From NCBI GenBank assembly GCA_918807975.1, contig OU964930.1:14378372-14442371 (forward strand): a stretch of DNA of 64,000 bases, in the 5' to 3' direction. Position numbers and translations under genes: made by a program. Source of the DNA: Aplidium turbinatum (lineage: Eukaryota > Chordata > Ascidiacea > Aplousobranchia > Polyclinidae). Positions within the stretch are counted from its first letter, which is position 1, and each line of letters starts with the position of its first letter. Shown here in pieces: positions 33,001-44,574 of this stretch. A model generated the notes under the pieces. That model was not told the DNA's origin and did not search any database. It worked only from the letters and a program-made list of their open reading frames with translations.

Positions 33001-36000
33001 TTACAATAATTATAAAGTGAAGTGGTCACTGGTCATCTTATTTACAACGAGTGCATATATTTTCACGCTATTATAGGTGTGGTAGTAAATTGAAATGTCT
33101 TTTGAGACTATCAAACTGCTCAAGCTCGAAATAAAGAGAGGGTATCAGATTTTTGTTGGTGAAACGTACAAAAAACATGCGAGATTCTGTCTAGGCTGCG
33201 AAGACAGTATGATTCCTCCTGTATGTCTCAAGCATGCTTCTAGAAATGGGTGCAAACATTCAAAGATGTGGAAGCATATTTGTTGACTTAACTTAAAAAG
33301 TAGTTCGAATCTGTGACTTGTGAATGTCTATCCATGAAGCTGTAGCTTACTGGGCTAGCAGTTGAGGGCATTATTGTATCTGATAAAAGGGTCACTTTTC
33401 ATGAAATTGAAATTGCCATAAGGTTGGACACATTCAAACAGTTTTTTTGAATGCCACCCAACACAAAGTTAATTTTCGAAAAATCTCTTTATACAAATTT
33501 ATTGACTAGGTACCTTTGTGATTGATTGAAGCTTTGTGGTGATTAAATATTTAGAAAATGTAAATTGCATTTTTAAGAAAAAATTTTTAAGCTACAATCA
33601 CAATTTGTTAGGAAGTCTGAATCTTCTTCCCAACCCAGTGATGAGGATTTCCTGGAAGAACAAAACGCTTTTCAAGCAAAATATAAAAAGGAACTTCAAC
33701 ATTATGGAATGCTCAGCAAAGCAGCTGACAGTAGAAGGTTTGGCGCCATCCTCATGTCCGTTGCATTGTATGTGTTGGCCATGTTGTTGCCAAGAAGTAA
33801 ATTTGTAGAAATGTTTTAATAGACGATTTGACCACAAATGTTTCTGAGAATGTTGCGTTTAAATGTTTGTTATTTTAAATTGTTGCAATTAAAAACTTTG
33901 TTTAAAAGTTCAATTAAAGTAGATATACTTGACAGTGACTAATCTCTTTAAACAACTTCGTTGTATCATCATGCACATTTGTTTCTTCCCCAGTACTAGG
34001 GCTGCATGACCCGAACCTGTGTGGCCGATTTGGAGATAATCGCTTAGGTGCGGATTTTCTCAAAATTTTTGTTTTGATGCTGCTGCCATTGTTGCTGCCA
34101 GAAAATTGCATAGATTGTTTAGGTAGGCGGAGCTCATCTACATTGGTTGTAATGTTAGCATTGCCACTCCCACTGGTAGGAAAATAATGCCGAAGAACTG
34201 ACAGATACTGACTGACACATTCGTAACGAGCAACTTAATTAATTCCAGTCAGTGCCTACTAACATACTGCTTCCAAATAGAGACTGTAAATAGGTGTCAT
34301 GTAGATTTTATTCAAAACGATGTGCACGTGTGAAAGCAGATATCAAAAAAAGAAATTTCAAAAAAAAGATAAAGGGTTCATTTGAAAATTGTGGCTGATA
34401 CCACTAACGAAGTCCCCCATCCATGAACTGAGATGGAGCATTGCCGTTTCCATTGAATCGAACGACAAGCTCTTTAATACACTAAATAATCTCTACAATT
34501 TCTGTAATTGTACTAAGAAGCGGAACCGAACAGGATTTTTAAAAGTTACAGCACCTATACGGTCGTCTTCGAAGCGGCGTTTTTGAATCAGCGTCACCAA
34601 ATTTTTCCATCTCATTCTATCCATTGCATCTTCTGCCTTCAGTCCGACCTTGTCTGCCTCATCCTTTACCTTATTTTCCATGCTCTTTTTGGACGTCCCT
34701 TTCGTTCCAAATATATTATTTGAACTTTGCGTCATTCGGGTTTGGCAGCATACAGATCGTGGCGTTTGGGCCGAGCATAATTATAGTCGTGTACCGTGCC
34801 GCACTTATATTGAATTGCTTCGTTTTATTGTCTAATGGGTGGTTATTCAAAGTAAGTTTGAAAGCATTTGCTTGAATAACACCCTTTTTACATTTCTACA
34901 AATGAATACAACTAGTTTGTTTTTCAGATACCTTCAAGACCATCCCCATTTAATTTGTGACAAATCGGCGAATTATCTTGTGATATGGTGCATTGATCTT
35001 GAAGTCGAAGAGGTGAAAATTTTCATAAAAATTACTCTTGCTAATTAAATGCATTGGTTTAACTTTGTAAAAGCACAATATTACTCGTTCATCTGAAAAG
35101 ATGCTTGAAAAACCTATGCAATAACTCTAATTCATTGTACGGTAAGGTAAGCGAAAATGCATTACATCATGTTCTGTGGTTTGTGGCTTAAACAGACATT
35201 GCCATACGTTTGCATCACAGAAAACAACCTTGATGGCCCGCGTCGCCCATCAGACCATCATCCTCCAGTTTATTCTGCAACTGGGAATTCAAATGAAAAC
35301 TGATCCAAGAAACTGTTATGGAGCATTTTTTAAACGATTTGAAACTATGCAAAAGGACTACATGGAGAGCTTCAACGACGAGTTAAATTCCTTTAAAAAA
35401 AGAGTCAAGGGTAATTTGTTGTGATATTACCTAACAATGCAAACTTTTGCTTTACTTTGCCAAGTTTTTGTTTGATGTTGCGATCACTGCGGATTTGTAT
35501 TGCACGCCAAAGTAGGCTACTTCCCCCAAAAACTCTCCATGACTTTTTTCGTCATTACTGGACTTTGTAGTAGAAACAGCAAATTACCCGATAACGACTC
35601 GTCTGTAGGTAAGAGAATAGTTTACCAGCAAAAACACGACAAAAACTTAGCTCAGGCAACCTCAGTAACTGTGCCGACATTTACGGTTTATGCACCGCTA
35701 GAGTCGATTTTAGAAGGACCCCAAGCTCCTAATGACTTCAGAAAATACTTTGTTGTTCAAAAAAAAGGTATTCATCAGTTTAAACAAGTCATTGAGCAAA
35801 ACTGCATGGCGTTTGCCCGTGCGTGATAGAAATGCGAAATCCCCTTACGATTGTACCATAAACATTGAAGTTTCATAGAGACAGGAATTTGCTCATGATT
35901 TATTTTTGGATGACTGGAAGAGTTTAGAAGCGTTTTAAAACATCACGCGAGTAAAAACAATCAGTAATTGCTTACAACTGAATGCGGTTTCAGAACGCGC

Positions 36001-38082
36001 GAGAATTCGCATTGAGGAAGCGATGAAGAGATACGAAAAAGAACGAGAAAAAGAATTAGGACCCGGAGGTCTTCACCCTGCTGACGTCATGGAAACTTTA
36101 CCACCCGTGAGTGAACAGTTTCAATCAGAAAAACGATTCACTTTCGTTTCGGTGTCGAAATGCCACCATTAACCAATATTTTAACCAATATATAACCTGC
36201 ATTTGAAGCGATTAAGCCTTTGTCTCAAACTTGAGCCTGGACCAAAGTCCAATGGCGATGTTATTTGTCAATTGCACGCTATTTGTCTAAGCGAAAAGCA
36301 AATGTATAAACTTAATCATCATTATGCAAAGTATTGTGGTTTTTGTCAAGAAGTGACTAGTACTCATGAAGGCTATGCGGATTTCGCAGGAATTGGTTAA
36401 ATGTTTTGAATCACAAGACATCGGCATGCTTCAAACGGTTATCAAGGAAATGGACCCCGACCAAGCAAAATATCACATGAAGCGGTAAGTTTAGTTCATG
36501 ATAAGAAAGTCCATACCAACTATGAATGGCGCAAAACTTCCTTCGCGATGACAAACGTCTCTTTTGAGAGACTTGAGACGAGTCTACTCGCATTGAAACA
36601 GGTGCAGACCTCAACAATGTATGCCATTCCAGTGGCCGGTTTATTGTGTCAAGTTAGCACAAATTATCTTTTTTCTATTACAATAAATCAGTGGTTTTCA
36701 ACCTTTTTGGTGGAACGGAACCCAATGAAACAATCCGAAAGCTCGAGGAACCCCTGTTCAATAATTTAATTGCTTTTTGCAAAAAACATCGTTTGATTAA
36801 TAAAATAAAATTAAAATACTCATGTTCAGATTTATTTATGTAAATTACAATAAAAATACAAACTCTAAAAAAATACATTTATTCTCATAAAAAATTCAAT
36901 GAGAAACTTGAGCCTAGTGTTTCTTGCACAAGCTGACCTAACCTAATCAATATTTGATTATATATAAACAATATGCATATAATAATAAAATATACTCTCG
37001 GATTTGAATGTAAACTTGCGGAACCCCTAGACTTACTGGCGGAACCTTAGGGTTCCGCGGAACCCTGGTTGAAATAATATTCGTGTTTTTTTTATTTGTG
37101 CCCATTGCGATAACATACAGTAACACTGCGATCACAGTGCCCATTGCGATAACATACATACAACAGACGACAGGAAGCAGCGAAGTGACATATAGTCTTC
37201 GAGTCAGCTGCTCCCCTTATTTTGGCTTGCCATTAAGTGTCTTTGTCCAGACACAGCCACGTGCTCTGGAGCGGTGTCGAACCCACGTCCTTTCGAACGT
37301 CGCGCAGACGTTCTCACCACTCGGCTACGCAGCCGACAATACCACTGCAACAAATAGATTCTGTTGTGTGGACCTTTAATTAAAACTTTTTACTTAATTG
37401 CTTTAGCAAGGACGCTTACTGTTTTCTATGTTGTTTCCTCAAAAAAATCTACACATCGATAGCAGTATTGTATTTTCCTGAGAGCCTACGCCCTACAGCC
37501 TTGCACAACATCGATTTTCTGAGAGCTCTAATGGCCGTTGTTATCATTGAGTCTTATAGTATTTGCGCATTCTGTTTGCTTATGTAGGCTGATTGAAGAT
37601 TAAGTGGACAGGAAGGCAAGGAAGCAAATTTTTGTGCCCGCCTTCTGGCATACTTTCAAGTGTCTTGCCAAAGACACGACAGCTTGCTCTTGAGCGGTGT
37701 CGATCCGGCGCCCTCGAGCGTCGTACCAAGGCTCTCACCACTCGACGAAGCGGCTGACATACAAACAAAATGCAGTCTATTCTATAATAATCAGTAAGAA
37801 ATGTTGCATTTAAGGTATTGTAGGCAGATGCCAATACGTTGGAAACATGCGATGAATTTACTTCCAGCGTAAACTATGCCTTCTAGTTGCTTCTACTTTT
37901 GTGCAATTCCGTATTTCTCAACCAAGATACTTTGCAGTTGTGTGGATTCCGGTTTGTGGGTCCCTGAAGGTGGAAAAGCAAAAGCAACGGAAGATCCGTC
38001 CGGTGAAGAAAGTGAAGAGTACGATACTCCTGATGAAATTCCTCCTCCTCAAGAAAAGTCTGCCGGAGACACGGAAGTATGA
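24089..38082 (+). CDS. CDC37: HSP90 co-chaperone CDC37, 8 coding exons, 387 aa
   Basis: Coding exons: 24089-24251, 32466-32712, 33612-33737, 34928-35012, 35221-35410, 35994-36106, 36390-36484 and 37938-38082. All introns are GT-AG with matching phases. CDC37 recruits protein kinases to HSP90 in the cytosol. Residues 1-54 hold the family signature [16 protein letters not shown]. Ser15 in an acidic CK2 context is the equivalent of human Ser13, and the HPN motif follows at 22-24. Next come a charged coiled coil (about 55-120), the block PWNVDT...GFSKSIIN, the HSP90-binding middle domain (HYGMLSKA, then [15 protein letters not shown] and QVAHQT-like [12 protein letters not shown]) and a C-terminal domain with LGPGGLHP and [12 protein letters not shown], then DSGLWVP and an acidic tail. 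Length is close to the usual (human 378). Intron 1 (8.2 kb) is nearly all transposons. The alternative acceptor at 32437 would break phase, so 32465/32466 was chosen. The identification is firm. Confidence 0.96.
25461..26446 (-). pseudogene. Penelope RT C-part plus GIY-YIG endonuclease, left arm
   Basis: Mirror copy of the right-arm frame. It is the same protein apart from a few residues at the junction (QISTENEIF against QLKFENEIF). Near identity over more than 300 codons means either very recent duplication or gene conversion between the arms. Confidence 0.8.
26448..27433 (+). pseudogene. Penelope RT C-part plus GIY-YIG endonuclease, right arm
   Basis: The open frame holds the RT motif [10 protein letters not shown] shortly after the palindrome centre, then thumb-like sequence ([18 protein letters not shown]), a C-terminal GIY-YIG nuclease with [26 protein letters not shown] and [15 protein letters not shown], and a stop. 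Upstream of the centre the frame continues into the antisense of the other arm and is not genuine. The N-terminal RT motifs are absent, so this is a 5'-truncated copy. Confidence 0.8.
29398..29483. repeat. hairpin repeat copy (best example)
   Basis: A palindrome with centre AACGTCTGCAGACGTT, arms TTTTACATTGATT and AATTAATGTAAAAATG, and ends CCAGACA and TGCTGCCTGAG. It could fold to a stem of about 40 bp. Confidence 0.8.
29487..29568. repeat. hairpin repeat copy, adjacent and diverged
   Basis: Centre ATTCAATGTCATCAGATGTTGAAT with weaker flanking complementarity. It lies only a few bases after the previous copy. Confidence 0.6.
34490..34740 (-). pseudogene. LINE 3'-end remnant in CDC37 intron 3
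   Basis: The minus frame reads [18 protein letters not shown], then [17 protein letters not shown], which resembles the conserved GRPKKxW ... DRxRW tail found at the C-terminus of many non-LTR retrotransposon polyproteins. Only this tail survives, a 5'-truncated insertion. Confidence 0.5.
36689..37072. mobile_element. hAT-type miniature element, right end lost
   Basis: Left end CAGTGGTTTTCAACCTTT followed by GGTGGAACGGAACCC. The right side has GGAACCTTAGGGTTCCGC and CCCTGGTTGAAA but lacks the last bases expected from the left repeat, so no duplication can be checked. It lies in CDC37 intron 7. Confidence 0.65.
37170..37345 (-). mobile_element. tRNA-derived SINE, family C
   Basis: On the minus strand it begins GTCGGCTGCGTAGCCGAGTG (A-box region), followed by a B box in GTGGGTTCGACACCGC. 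The body includes AGACACTTAATGGCAAGCC. It is related to the tRNA-like module in the foldback arms (about 952-1110). Confidence 0.65.
37600..37765 (-). mobile_element. tRNA-derived SINE, family C, second copy
   Basis: Same family as 37170-37345. Shared pieces are GAGCGGTGTCGATCC, CTTTCAAGTGTCTTGCC and GGACAGGAAGGCAAGGAAGC. The last piece is also in the foldback arm (GACGGGAAGGCAACGAAGCC), which supports capture of this SINE by the foldback. Confidence 0.65.
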
Positions 38083-38395
38083 TGAACATGAAACAAAGTG
38101 ATGTTTGTTCGGTTCATGAAAGTCAAACTCTCTGATCTTCTTGCATTCGTCTCTGTGCAATTGGACAAGGCAAAATTATATCTGCTTTTATTTCGTGACA
38201 ACCTGTTTGGTGTTGAATCTGCCACGGCAAATAATTTCAAAGCTTTTAAGACTTTTCACGTGGCAAAAATGTGTAGTTCTGTGATAATCCTGTAAGCACT
38301 ACCATGTTGCTTTGTGTGAAACTATATGTAATGTATATAATGTACTGACATTGTAAAGTTTTATGTTTTTTTATGTAAACTCTGCATAGGTATGC

Positions 38396-38401
38396 AATAA
38401 A
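38396..38401 (+). terminator. CDC37 polyadenylation signal
   Basis: AATAAA lies about 314 nt after the CDC37 stop codon, followed by a T- and GT-rich stretch. Confidence 0.6.
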
Positions 38402-38520
38402 ATTGTGCTGTTTGCGAGAGAGAAGTCAATGCCCAGCATAACTTTCTGTTGTCTTGTGGATTGTTGTGTCCTCGGCAGCTTGGCGAACGGACAAACGGCT
38501 GGTTTTACCACAGAACCCAA

Positions 38521-38582
38521 CCAGCAAAATGTTGCCCTTTTTGTATCGTTTTAACGTCGTCAGACGTTGAAATGATCTAAAG
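38521..38582. repeat. hairpin repeat copy, cut by a miniature element
   Basis: Begins CCAGCAAAATG and has centre AACGTCGTCAGACGTT. A 161-bp hAT-type element (38583-38743) is inserted in its right arm. Confidence 0.65.
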
Positions 38583-38743
38583 CAGGGGTGTGCAATATGT
38601 GGCCTCAGGCAGGCTTTGATTTGTGATCTGCGCCACGAATACTTTGAAACGAAACATTAGTCAATGAGAAATGCAAGCTTTGCCCGCAGTCTGACCCGGA
38701 TACGCATATGTGGCCCGGCAGTAGGAAAAGTTACACGCCCCTG
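38583..38743. mobile_element. 161-bp hAT miniature element
   Basis: Ends CAGGGGTGTGCAATATG and the complement of CAGGGGCGTGTAACTTT. ATCTAAAG flanks both sides (38575-38582 and 38744-38751). GTGGCC and GGCCCGGC blocks are subterminal. Confidence 0.85.
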
Positions 38744-39571
38744 ATCTAAAGAATATTTCTTGGGAGGTGAGCCATTCCCTGCATATTGCTAGCTTTTACT
38801 AACTCAGCCGTTCAAGTTTACGAGGGTTGCAGCCAGTGGCGTACGCAGGATTTTCTCAAGGGGGGGGGGGGGGCATTGACAGTGGCGCAGCCAGTAATTT
38901 TGAAAGTGGGGGGTTTGACGACCGGCGGGCGAAGCCCGACGGCGTTTTCGCCTAAGAAGACACCCAGTGGCTGGGGGTCCTCCCCCAGAAAATTTTGAAA
39001 AATTACTTTGAATTTGGTGCATTCTGAGAGCATTTTCAACAAAAATGTAGGTATGAATATTCCTGTAAAATGGTGCTGTCAGGTGGCATAGCAAAAGGAT
39101 AAGATCATGTTTTCTTCGGCATTTTTCGGAAATAAAGCAAAGTCTTTATGTTTTCTTGTTGCTAATTCCTGGCTGAGATGTTTGGTATTGGCAAAACTCG
39201 CTCTTTTAATACAGTTTTGTTTAAAATTAGGCAAGTTTTTTTAGACTGAAAGCATCATTCCCAAGCATAAAGAGACCGAAAGCATGATTCTCAATATCGT
39301 GACGTCACACGCGTGCCAAATGGGGGGTTGTAACCCCCACACCCCCCCTGGCTACGCCACTGGCCATTGATATCCCAGACGTTTTCATGATATCCCAGTA
39401 TGGTTTTAGTTTAGACTTTATCCATTTCTTTCTCACTATAATAGGCTTGCAGAACACTATGCCACATTGGCATACCTGGGGTGGGGTAGATGGATTGGAC
39501 CATGTATTTTGTATTTTGCTTAGTCTATAGAACAACATTGTTAATTGCTTTGACAGTGCAATCCAAAACAT

Positions 39572-39888
39572 TTTGTTTGTTTGTTTATCTTTATCCTGCA
39601 TTGCGGGAAAGCGGACTTGAGCGCTATGCATCGGTGTACGCCTTCCGACGTACACCTGACCCACGCTGCAGCCGACGGCGATGTCTGTTTCCGATTGTCT
39701 ACTTTACTTATGACTTAAATTTGGTACTACCCATTACTCGAAATCGATCACTGGGTAGAGGCAATTATCGTAAAGTTTCTTACCTAGAGAAACAACAGCA
39801 AGTGCGGGTGGCTGGAGTCGAACATGCAGGCTTTCGACTGTGAGCCAACGCGCTAACCACTCGCCGTTGCTGCCGACCAATGGCGCCG
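39572..39888 (-). mobile_element. SINE family B in the outer hAT
   Basis: Minus-strand copy with the AAAC-repeat tail at the left and the tRNA-like head at the right. CCAAAACAT flanks it (39563-39571 and 39889-39897), and the uninterrupted site is visible in the related element near 41262. Confidence 0.9.
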
Positions 39889-40366
39889 CCAAAACATATT
39901 AAATGCCTTAATCCAGGGGTCGGCAATCACCGGTCCGCTGCCGGTCCGCGAGGAGTTCATAGCCGGTCCGCGAAGAGTTCATATACTTTTACAAATTAAG
40001 TGAACGTTCAGAATTATTATAGTGGTCTAAGATTAACTGATAAAAATTCAAATTAATCTTTTTAATCAATACACATGTAGAGGCGTCCTTTCTTCATTAA
40101 ACTTGCTAACCTCTACCACGTGCATTTTCTTGAGCTTGTTGAGACTGGCGAGGCAGCAATGCTGTTATTACGTCATAGTAACTTTTCTCTAGGTGCCATT
40201 TTACAACAGTTACTGTGCGATTCATTTTCAAAAAGAGTGACTTAACTTTTACGTTGACCATTCATTTGTGAGTGTGAAATTAGAAGATAGAGTGCAGAAG
40301 TTTTTGGGAGTAGCAGTTTGACTATTGATTAAAAGTTCATAAAGTCAAACTATGGTAGGACTAGAC

Positions 40367-42079
40367 TAGGGTTGCCATACCGTCCGGAAAATTCCGGACA
40401 TGTCCGGAATTTAGGGTTAAATTTTGCGTCCGGGAGGAATTTAAAAAAATGCTTAAATGTCCGGAATTCTATGATGGGCGTTTTGGGGGAATTAAAATTG
40501 CGGGAATAATCCTGTAAATTAGGGGTGTCCTAGAAAATTCGCTCAGCCAGCTCATTTCACTGCATCTGCAATCGTACTGGGCACACTGCCAATCCAAAAC
40601 ATTGTTATTTCGTACCGTGTGCATTTTTTTTACTACGAGGTTGTACGGAATTATGATGTAACAGAGCGTTTTCCTTATCAATGATGTTTACCACTTAGAA
40701 GTCAGTGTTACCATTTTAGTCTTTTTAAAACCAAATCTGGTTTATTTTGCAACCGTTTATTTTTTTCGATTTGGTTTATTATTATTTTTATTATTATTTT
40801 TTTTTTGGTTTATAATTTGTTATTATTATATTGAAGAGAATTAGATCTTCAGAAAAATATGCATGGTCAGAAGAGTAAATTTGTAGTGACTTGACTTACA
40901 AGCGTGTCTTTAATTTGTTTTAAGCATGTAATTGCTGTTCTTCCTTTTTCGGCACAACCTAATTCTCATTATTATTTTTCACTCTGAAGTTGAGAGTTTT
41001 TTCAGTGACGGTCCGTAGCTATATTTAGAGAGTGCTTACCCTGCCTGGTGTGAGATTATTCTGCTCGTGACAGAAGACAATACTTTTCATTTCGGTAGCT
41101 GGCGCTTTAGCATGAGTATCGTACAACGTTTGCAGCTTTAGCATTTCGGTAGCGCACACTAGCTTACGCAGGGGGGGGGGGGCATTGGGCCATGCCCCCC
41201 CCCCCCCCCCTTAAAAATATTTTAATAGTTAACGACGTAGATTAAGGCATTTAATATGTTTTGGATTGCACTGTCAAAGCAATTAACAATGTTTGTCTAT
41301 AGACTAAGCCAATACAAAATACATGGCCCAATCCACCTACCCTACCCCAGGTATGCCAATGTAGCATAGTGTTCTGTAAGCCTATTATAGTGAGAAAGAA
41401 GTGGATAAAGTCTAAACTAAAACTATACTGGGATATCATGAAGACGTCTGGGATATCAAAGGCCAGTGGCGTAGCCAGGGGGGGTGTGGGGGTTACAACC
41501 CCCCATTTGGCACGCGTGTGACGTCACGATATTGAGAATGATGCTTTCAGTCTCTTTATGCTTGGGAATGATGCTTTCAGTCTAAAAAAAAACTTGCCTA
41601 ATTATAAACAAAACAGCATTAAAAGAGCGAGTTTTGCCAATACCAAACATTCAAAGATCTCAGCCAGGAATTAGCAACAAGAAAACATAGAGACTTAGCT
41701 TTATTTTCGAAAAATGCCGAAGAAAACATGATCTTATCCTTTTGCTATGCCACCTGACAGCATCATTTTACAGGAATATTCATACCCACATTTTTGTTGA
41801 AAATGCTCTCAGAATGCACCAAATTCAAAGTAATTTTTCAAAATTTTCTGGGGGAAGCCCCCCAGACCCCCCGCCGCTGGGTGTCGTCTTAGGCGAAAAC
41901 GCCATCGGGCTTCGCCCGCCGGTCGTCAAACCCCCCCCCTTTCAAAATTCCTGGCTGCGCCACTGTCAATGCCCCCCTTGAGAAAATCCTGCGTACGCCA
42001 CTGGTAGCGCATATATATGGTCTCAAGAAAATAGTCATGCACTGTCCGGAATTTTGCTTTTTCAAATATGGTAACCCTA
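40367..42079. mobile_element. TIR element nested in the hAT (third level)
   Basis: GACTAGAC flanks both ends (40359-40366 and 42080-42087). The ends are TAGGGTTGCCATACC and the complement of TAGGGTTACCATATT, next to inverted TCCGGAATT blocks. It carries no transposase. 8-bp duplications fit hAT. Confidence 0.8.
41157..42003. mobile_element. innermost hAT-type element (fourth level)
   Basis: GTAGCGCA flanks both ends (41149-41156 and 42004-42011). The ends are CACTAGCTTACGCAGG and the complement CTGCGTACGCCACTG. It is the intact 847-bp relative of the outermost element (38834-44566) in opposite orientation. It carries a G-run/C-run hairpin near 41170-41210 that the outer copy lacks. Confidence 0.85.
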
Positions 42080-42508
42080 GACTAGACTGTATACCAGCAT
42101 AACACTTAACAAAGCAGCTGCTACAGAAATTGGGGTCCAACTAATTTAAAGAGCGTCGGAGTATCGGAATATTTAGAATAAAAGCTAATTTATCAGGAAG
42201 TTATGGGTAAGCTTAGGGTGAGGACTAAGGATTAGATTTAGGTTTATGGTGAACGTTATGATTAGTGTTAGGTTTCCGTAGACCGTAACATTTCCATAAT
42301 TCCGACACTTAACGTCGGAAAGGAAAATATCGAAATATCTGATTTTTCGGAATTAGGGTTAGAATTAAGTAAGGGTTAGGGTTTGGATTTGGTTTTTGGT
42401 TGTAGTACGGTGAATTAACCCTCATTCCGACACTCAGTAAATTAGATGGACCTAAGAAATTGTTACTGAAACTTAATTGGTAAAATATTACAGATTTATC
42501 CGAGAAAA

Positions 42509-44409
42509 ATGAGTACAAAACAAACATCTATGTTGAGTTTTTTTGGAAATGGCTGTGGGCCAACAGTATTTGAAAAATCTGATGTCGCAAACGAGGGGTC
42601 TACATGTACAACCTCAAAAAAAAGGAAGGCTTCTTTCATTCGCCATTATAAGTCGTCCTATGTAAAGTACGGATTCATTTCAACTTGTGATTCCGAAACA
42701 CCTTAGCCTATCCGCTCTGTCTAATTTGTAACAGTAAGTTATCAAACGACGCTATGAAGCCCTCAAAACTAATTCGGCACTTGCACACAAAACATCCCGA
42801 ACTAAAAGGTAAACCTTTGGACTTTTTTGAAAGAAGAAAAAGTGATCACGAAGCTGAAAAACGATTACTAAGGACAGGTTTATCAACAAAGCCAAATGCA
42901 CTAAGAGCATCGTACTTGGTGTCTCACCGCATCGCTAAGACTAATAAACCATTTACTATCGGAGAAGAATTGATTTTACCAGCGTGTAGTGATATTTGCC
43001 GTGAAGTTTTAGGAGAATCGGCAGCTAAAAAGATAGCGCAGGTTTCGCTTTCTGCGCGCACTGTTGCGAAACGTATTGAGGACATGGCGATAGACATTGA
43101 AGCTCAACTGTTAGAGCGGTTGGTGAAGTCACCATGGTTTGCGATTCAGCGTGATGAATCTACTGATATGGAAAACAAAGCTGTGCTGCTAGTTTTTGTT
43201 CGATATCTTTATGAAGAGGATGTTCATGAGGACATGTTATGTGCTTTGTATTTGCCAAAAAAAACCACAGCCTCCGAACTGTGGAAGGCTCTGAATGAGT
43301 ATTTCATAGGGAAACTAAACTGGTCTTTTTGTGTCGGTCTGTGTACGGATGGGGCTGCAGCCATGATTGGTCGTCTGTCTGGTTTGACTGCTCGAATTAA
43401 GGAGGTCGCACCAGAGTGCGAGGCCACTCATATTTTTCATTCACAGAGAAATGCTGGCTAGCCGAAAAATATCATCCGAGCTTCATAGTGTATTCAATGA
43501 TGTAGTAAAAATGATCAACCTTATAAAAGCGCATGCACTGAACACTCGGCTGTTTGAGCAGATATGTGAGGACATGGATGCCGAGCACAAATGCCTTCTG
43601 TTGTACACAGAAGTAAGGTGGCTCACCAGAGGAAAATCACTGAACAGAGTTTTTGAACTAAGTGAGCCACTGCAAAGGTTTCTTTTGGAGAAAAATTCAG
43701 ATCTTGCTAGCAAATTTATTGATGAAAAATGGGTTCTCAAACTTGCCTACTTGTGTGACATATTCAATCTGCTCAATGAACTAAATCTTTCACTTCAGGG
43801 CAAAATGACAACTGTATTCAAGTTGGCAGATAAAGTGGCTGCGTTTAAAGAAAAACTAAAATTGTGGGAGCAGCGCGTAAACAAAGGGGTTTTTGACATG
43901 TTTCAAACATTAGCAGAGACTTTGAAAGACAGTGAGCCTGAGCAAGAGTTCTCCGAACTTGTGAGCAGACACTTGCGTAGGCTACTCTTTTAATAGAATT
44001 CAAGCGCTATTTTCCAAGCGCTAAAGACCCTCGAAATGCAAAGGATTGGATCCGTAATCCATTTATTTTCAAACCTGGTGAATCGACCTTACCTGTTCGA
44101 CAACAGGACCAGCTCCTGGATATTGCTAATGACGGTAGCTTGAAAGTTATTTTTCATACAACGACTCTACCAACGTTTTGGATGAAAGTCTTGCCGGAAT
44201 ACCCTGACCTTGCCATAAAAGCATTAAAAACCTTGCTGCCATTTCCGACATCCTATTTATGCGAGTCTGGATTTTCTGTAATGGCAGCAACAAAGACGAA
44301 ACCGCGAAACAGATTGGACGTGAGAGAAACATTGCGGGTGTCGTTGAGTTCTATATTTCCTAGGTGGGATCGTCTCGTTGAGGCAAAACAAGCCCAAGGC
44401 CCACATTAA
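42509..44409 (+). pseudogene. BED-finger hAT transposase (ZBED5/SCAND3-like)
   Basis: The N-terminal segment KKRKASFIRHYKSSYVKYGF starts at 42509. A BED zinc finger follows (C-x2-C near 42725, H-x4-H in RHLHTKHPE). The catalytic core has SPWFAIQRDESTDMENKAV and LCTDGAAAMIGRLSG, then EVRWLTRGKSL and LAYLCDIFNLLNELNLSLQG, and the C-terminal dimerisation region has YLCESGFSVMAATKTK and RNRLDVRETLRVSLS. There are about three breaks (near 42705, 43450 and 43990). Apart from those it covers the full usual length of about 600 residues, so the copy is young. The hallmark HCxxH-type site is disturbed at the second break. Confidence 0.88.
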
Positions 44410-44574
44410 ATAATGACATTACAGTATATGAGCTGCAATAAATTTTCATGGTTGAACATTAGATTTTTAAAAAATTTCATTTTGAAACCGGTCCGCAGAG
44501 CAAAAAAGGTTGCCGACCCCTGCTTAATCTACGTCGTTAACTACCAAAACATTTTTAACGCTAGTGGTTGCAGC

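Larger units (their letters stand above)
39914..44522 (+). mobile_element. ZBED/Charlie-like hAT with near-complete transposase
   Basis: Perfect ends CAGGGGTCGGCAA and TTGCCGACCCCTG. The flanking repeat CTTAATC (39907-39913 and 44523-44529) is 7 bp, one short of the usual 8. CCGGTCCGC blocks lie near both ends. It carries a transposase at 42509-44409 and hosts another element at 40367-42079. Confidence 0.88.
38834..44566. mobile_element. outermost non-autonomous hAT of a four-level nest
   Basis: GTTGCAGC flanks both ends (38826-38833 and 44567-44574). The left end is CAGTGGCGTACGCAGG and the right end CGCTAGTG. After removing the SINE (39572-39888) and the hAT (39914-44522) the element is about 0.8 kb, like its relative at 41157-42003, with which it shares nearly all its sequence in inverted orientation. 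It includes a G/C-rich module (CGGGCGAAGCCCGACGG) and an internal copy of the CTGGCTACGCCACTG end motif at about 39350. Confidence 0.8.

Noticed and set aside
35500-35826. 108-residue open frame in CDC37 intron 5
   Set aside because: No recognised domain, no splice junctions that would keep the CDC37 frame, and it lies between two well-defined exons.
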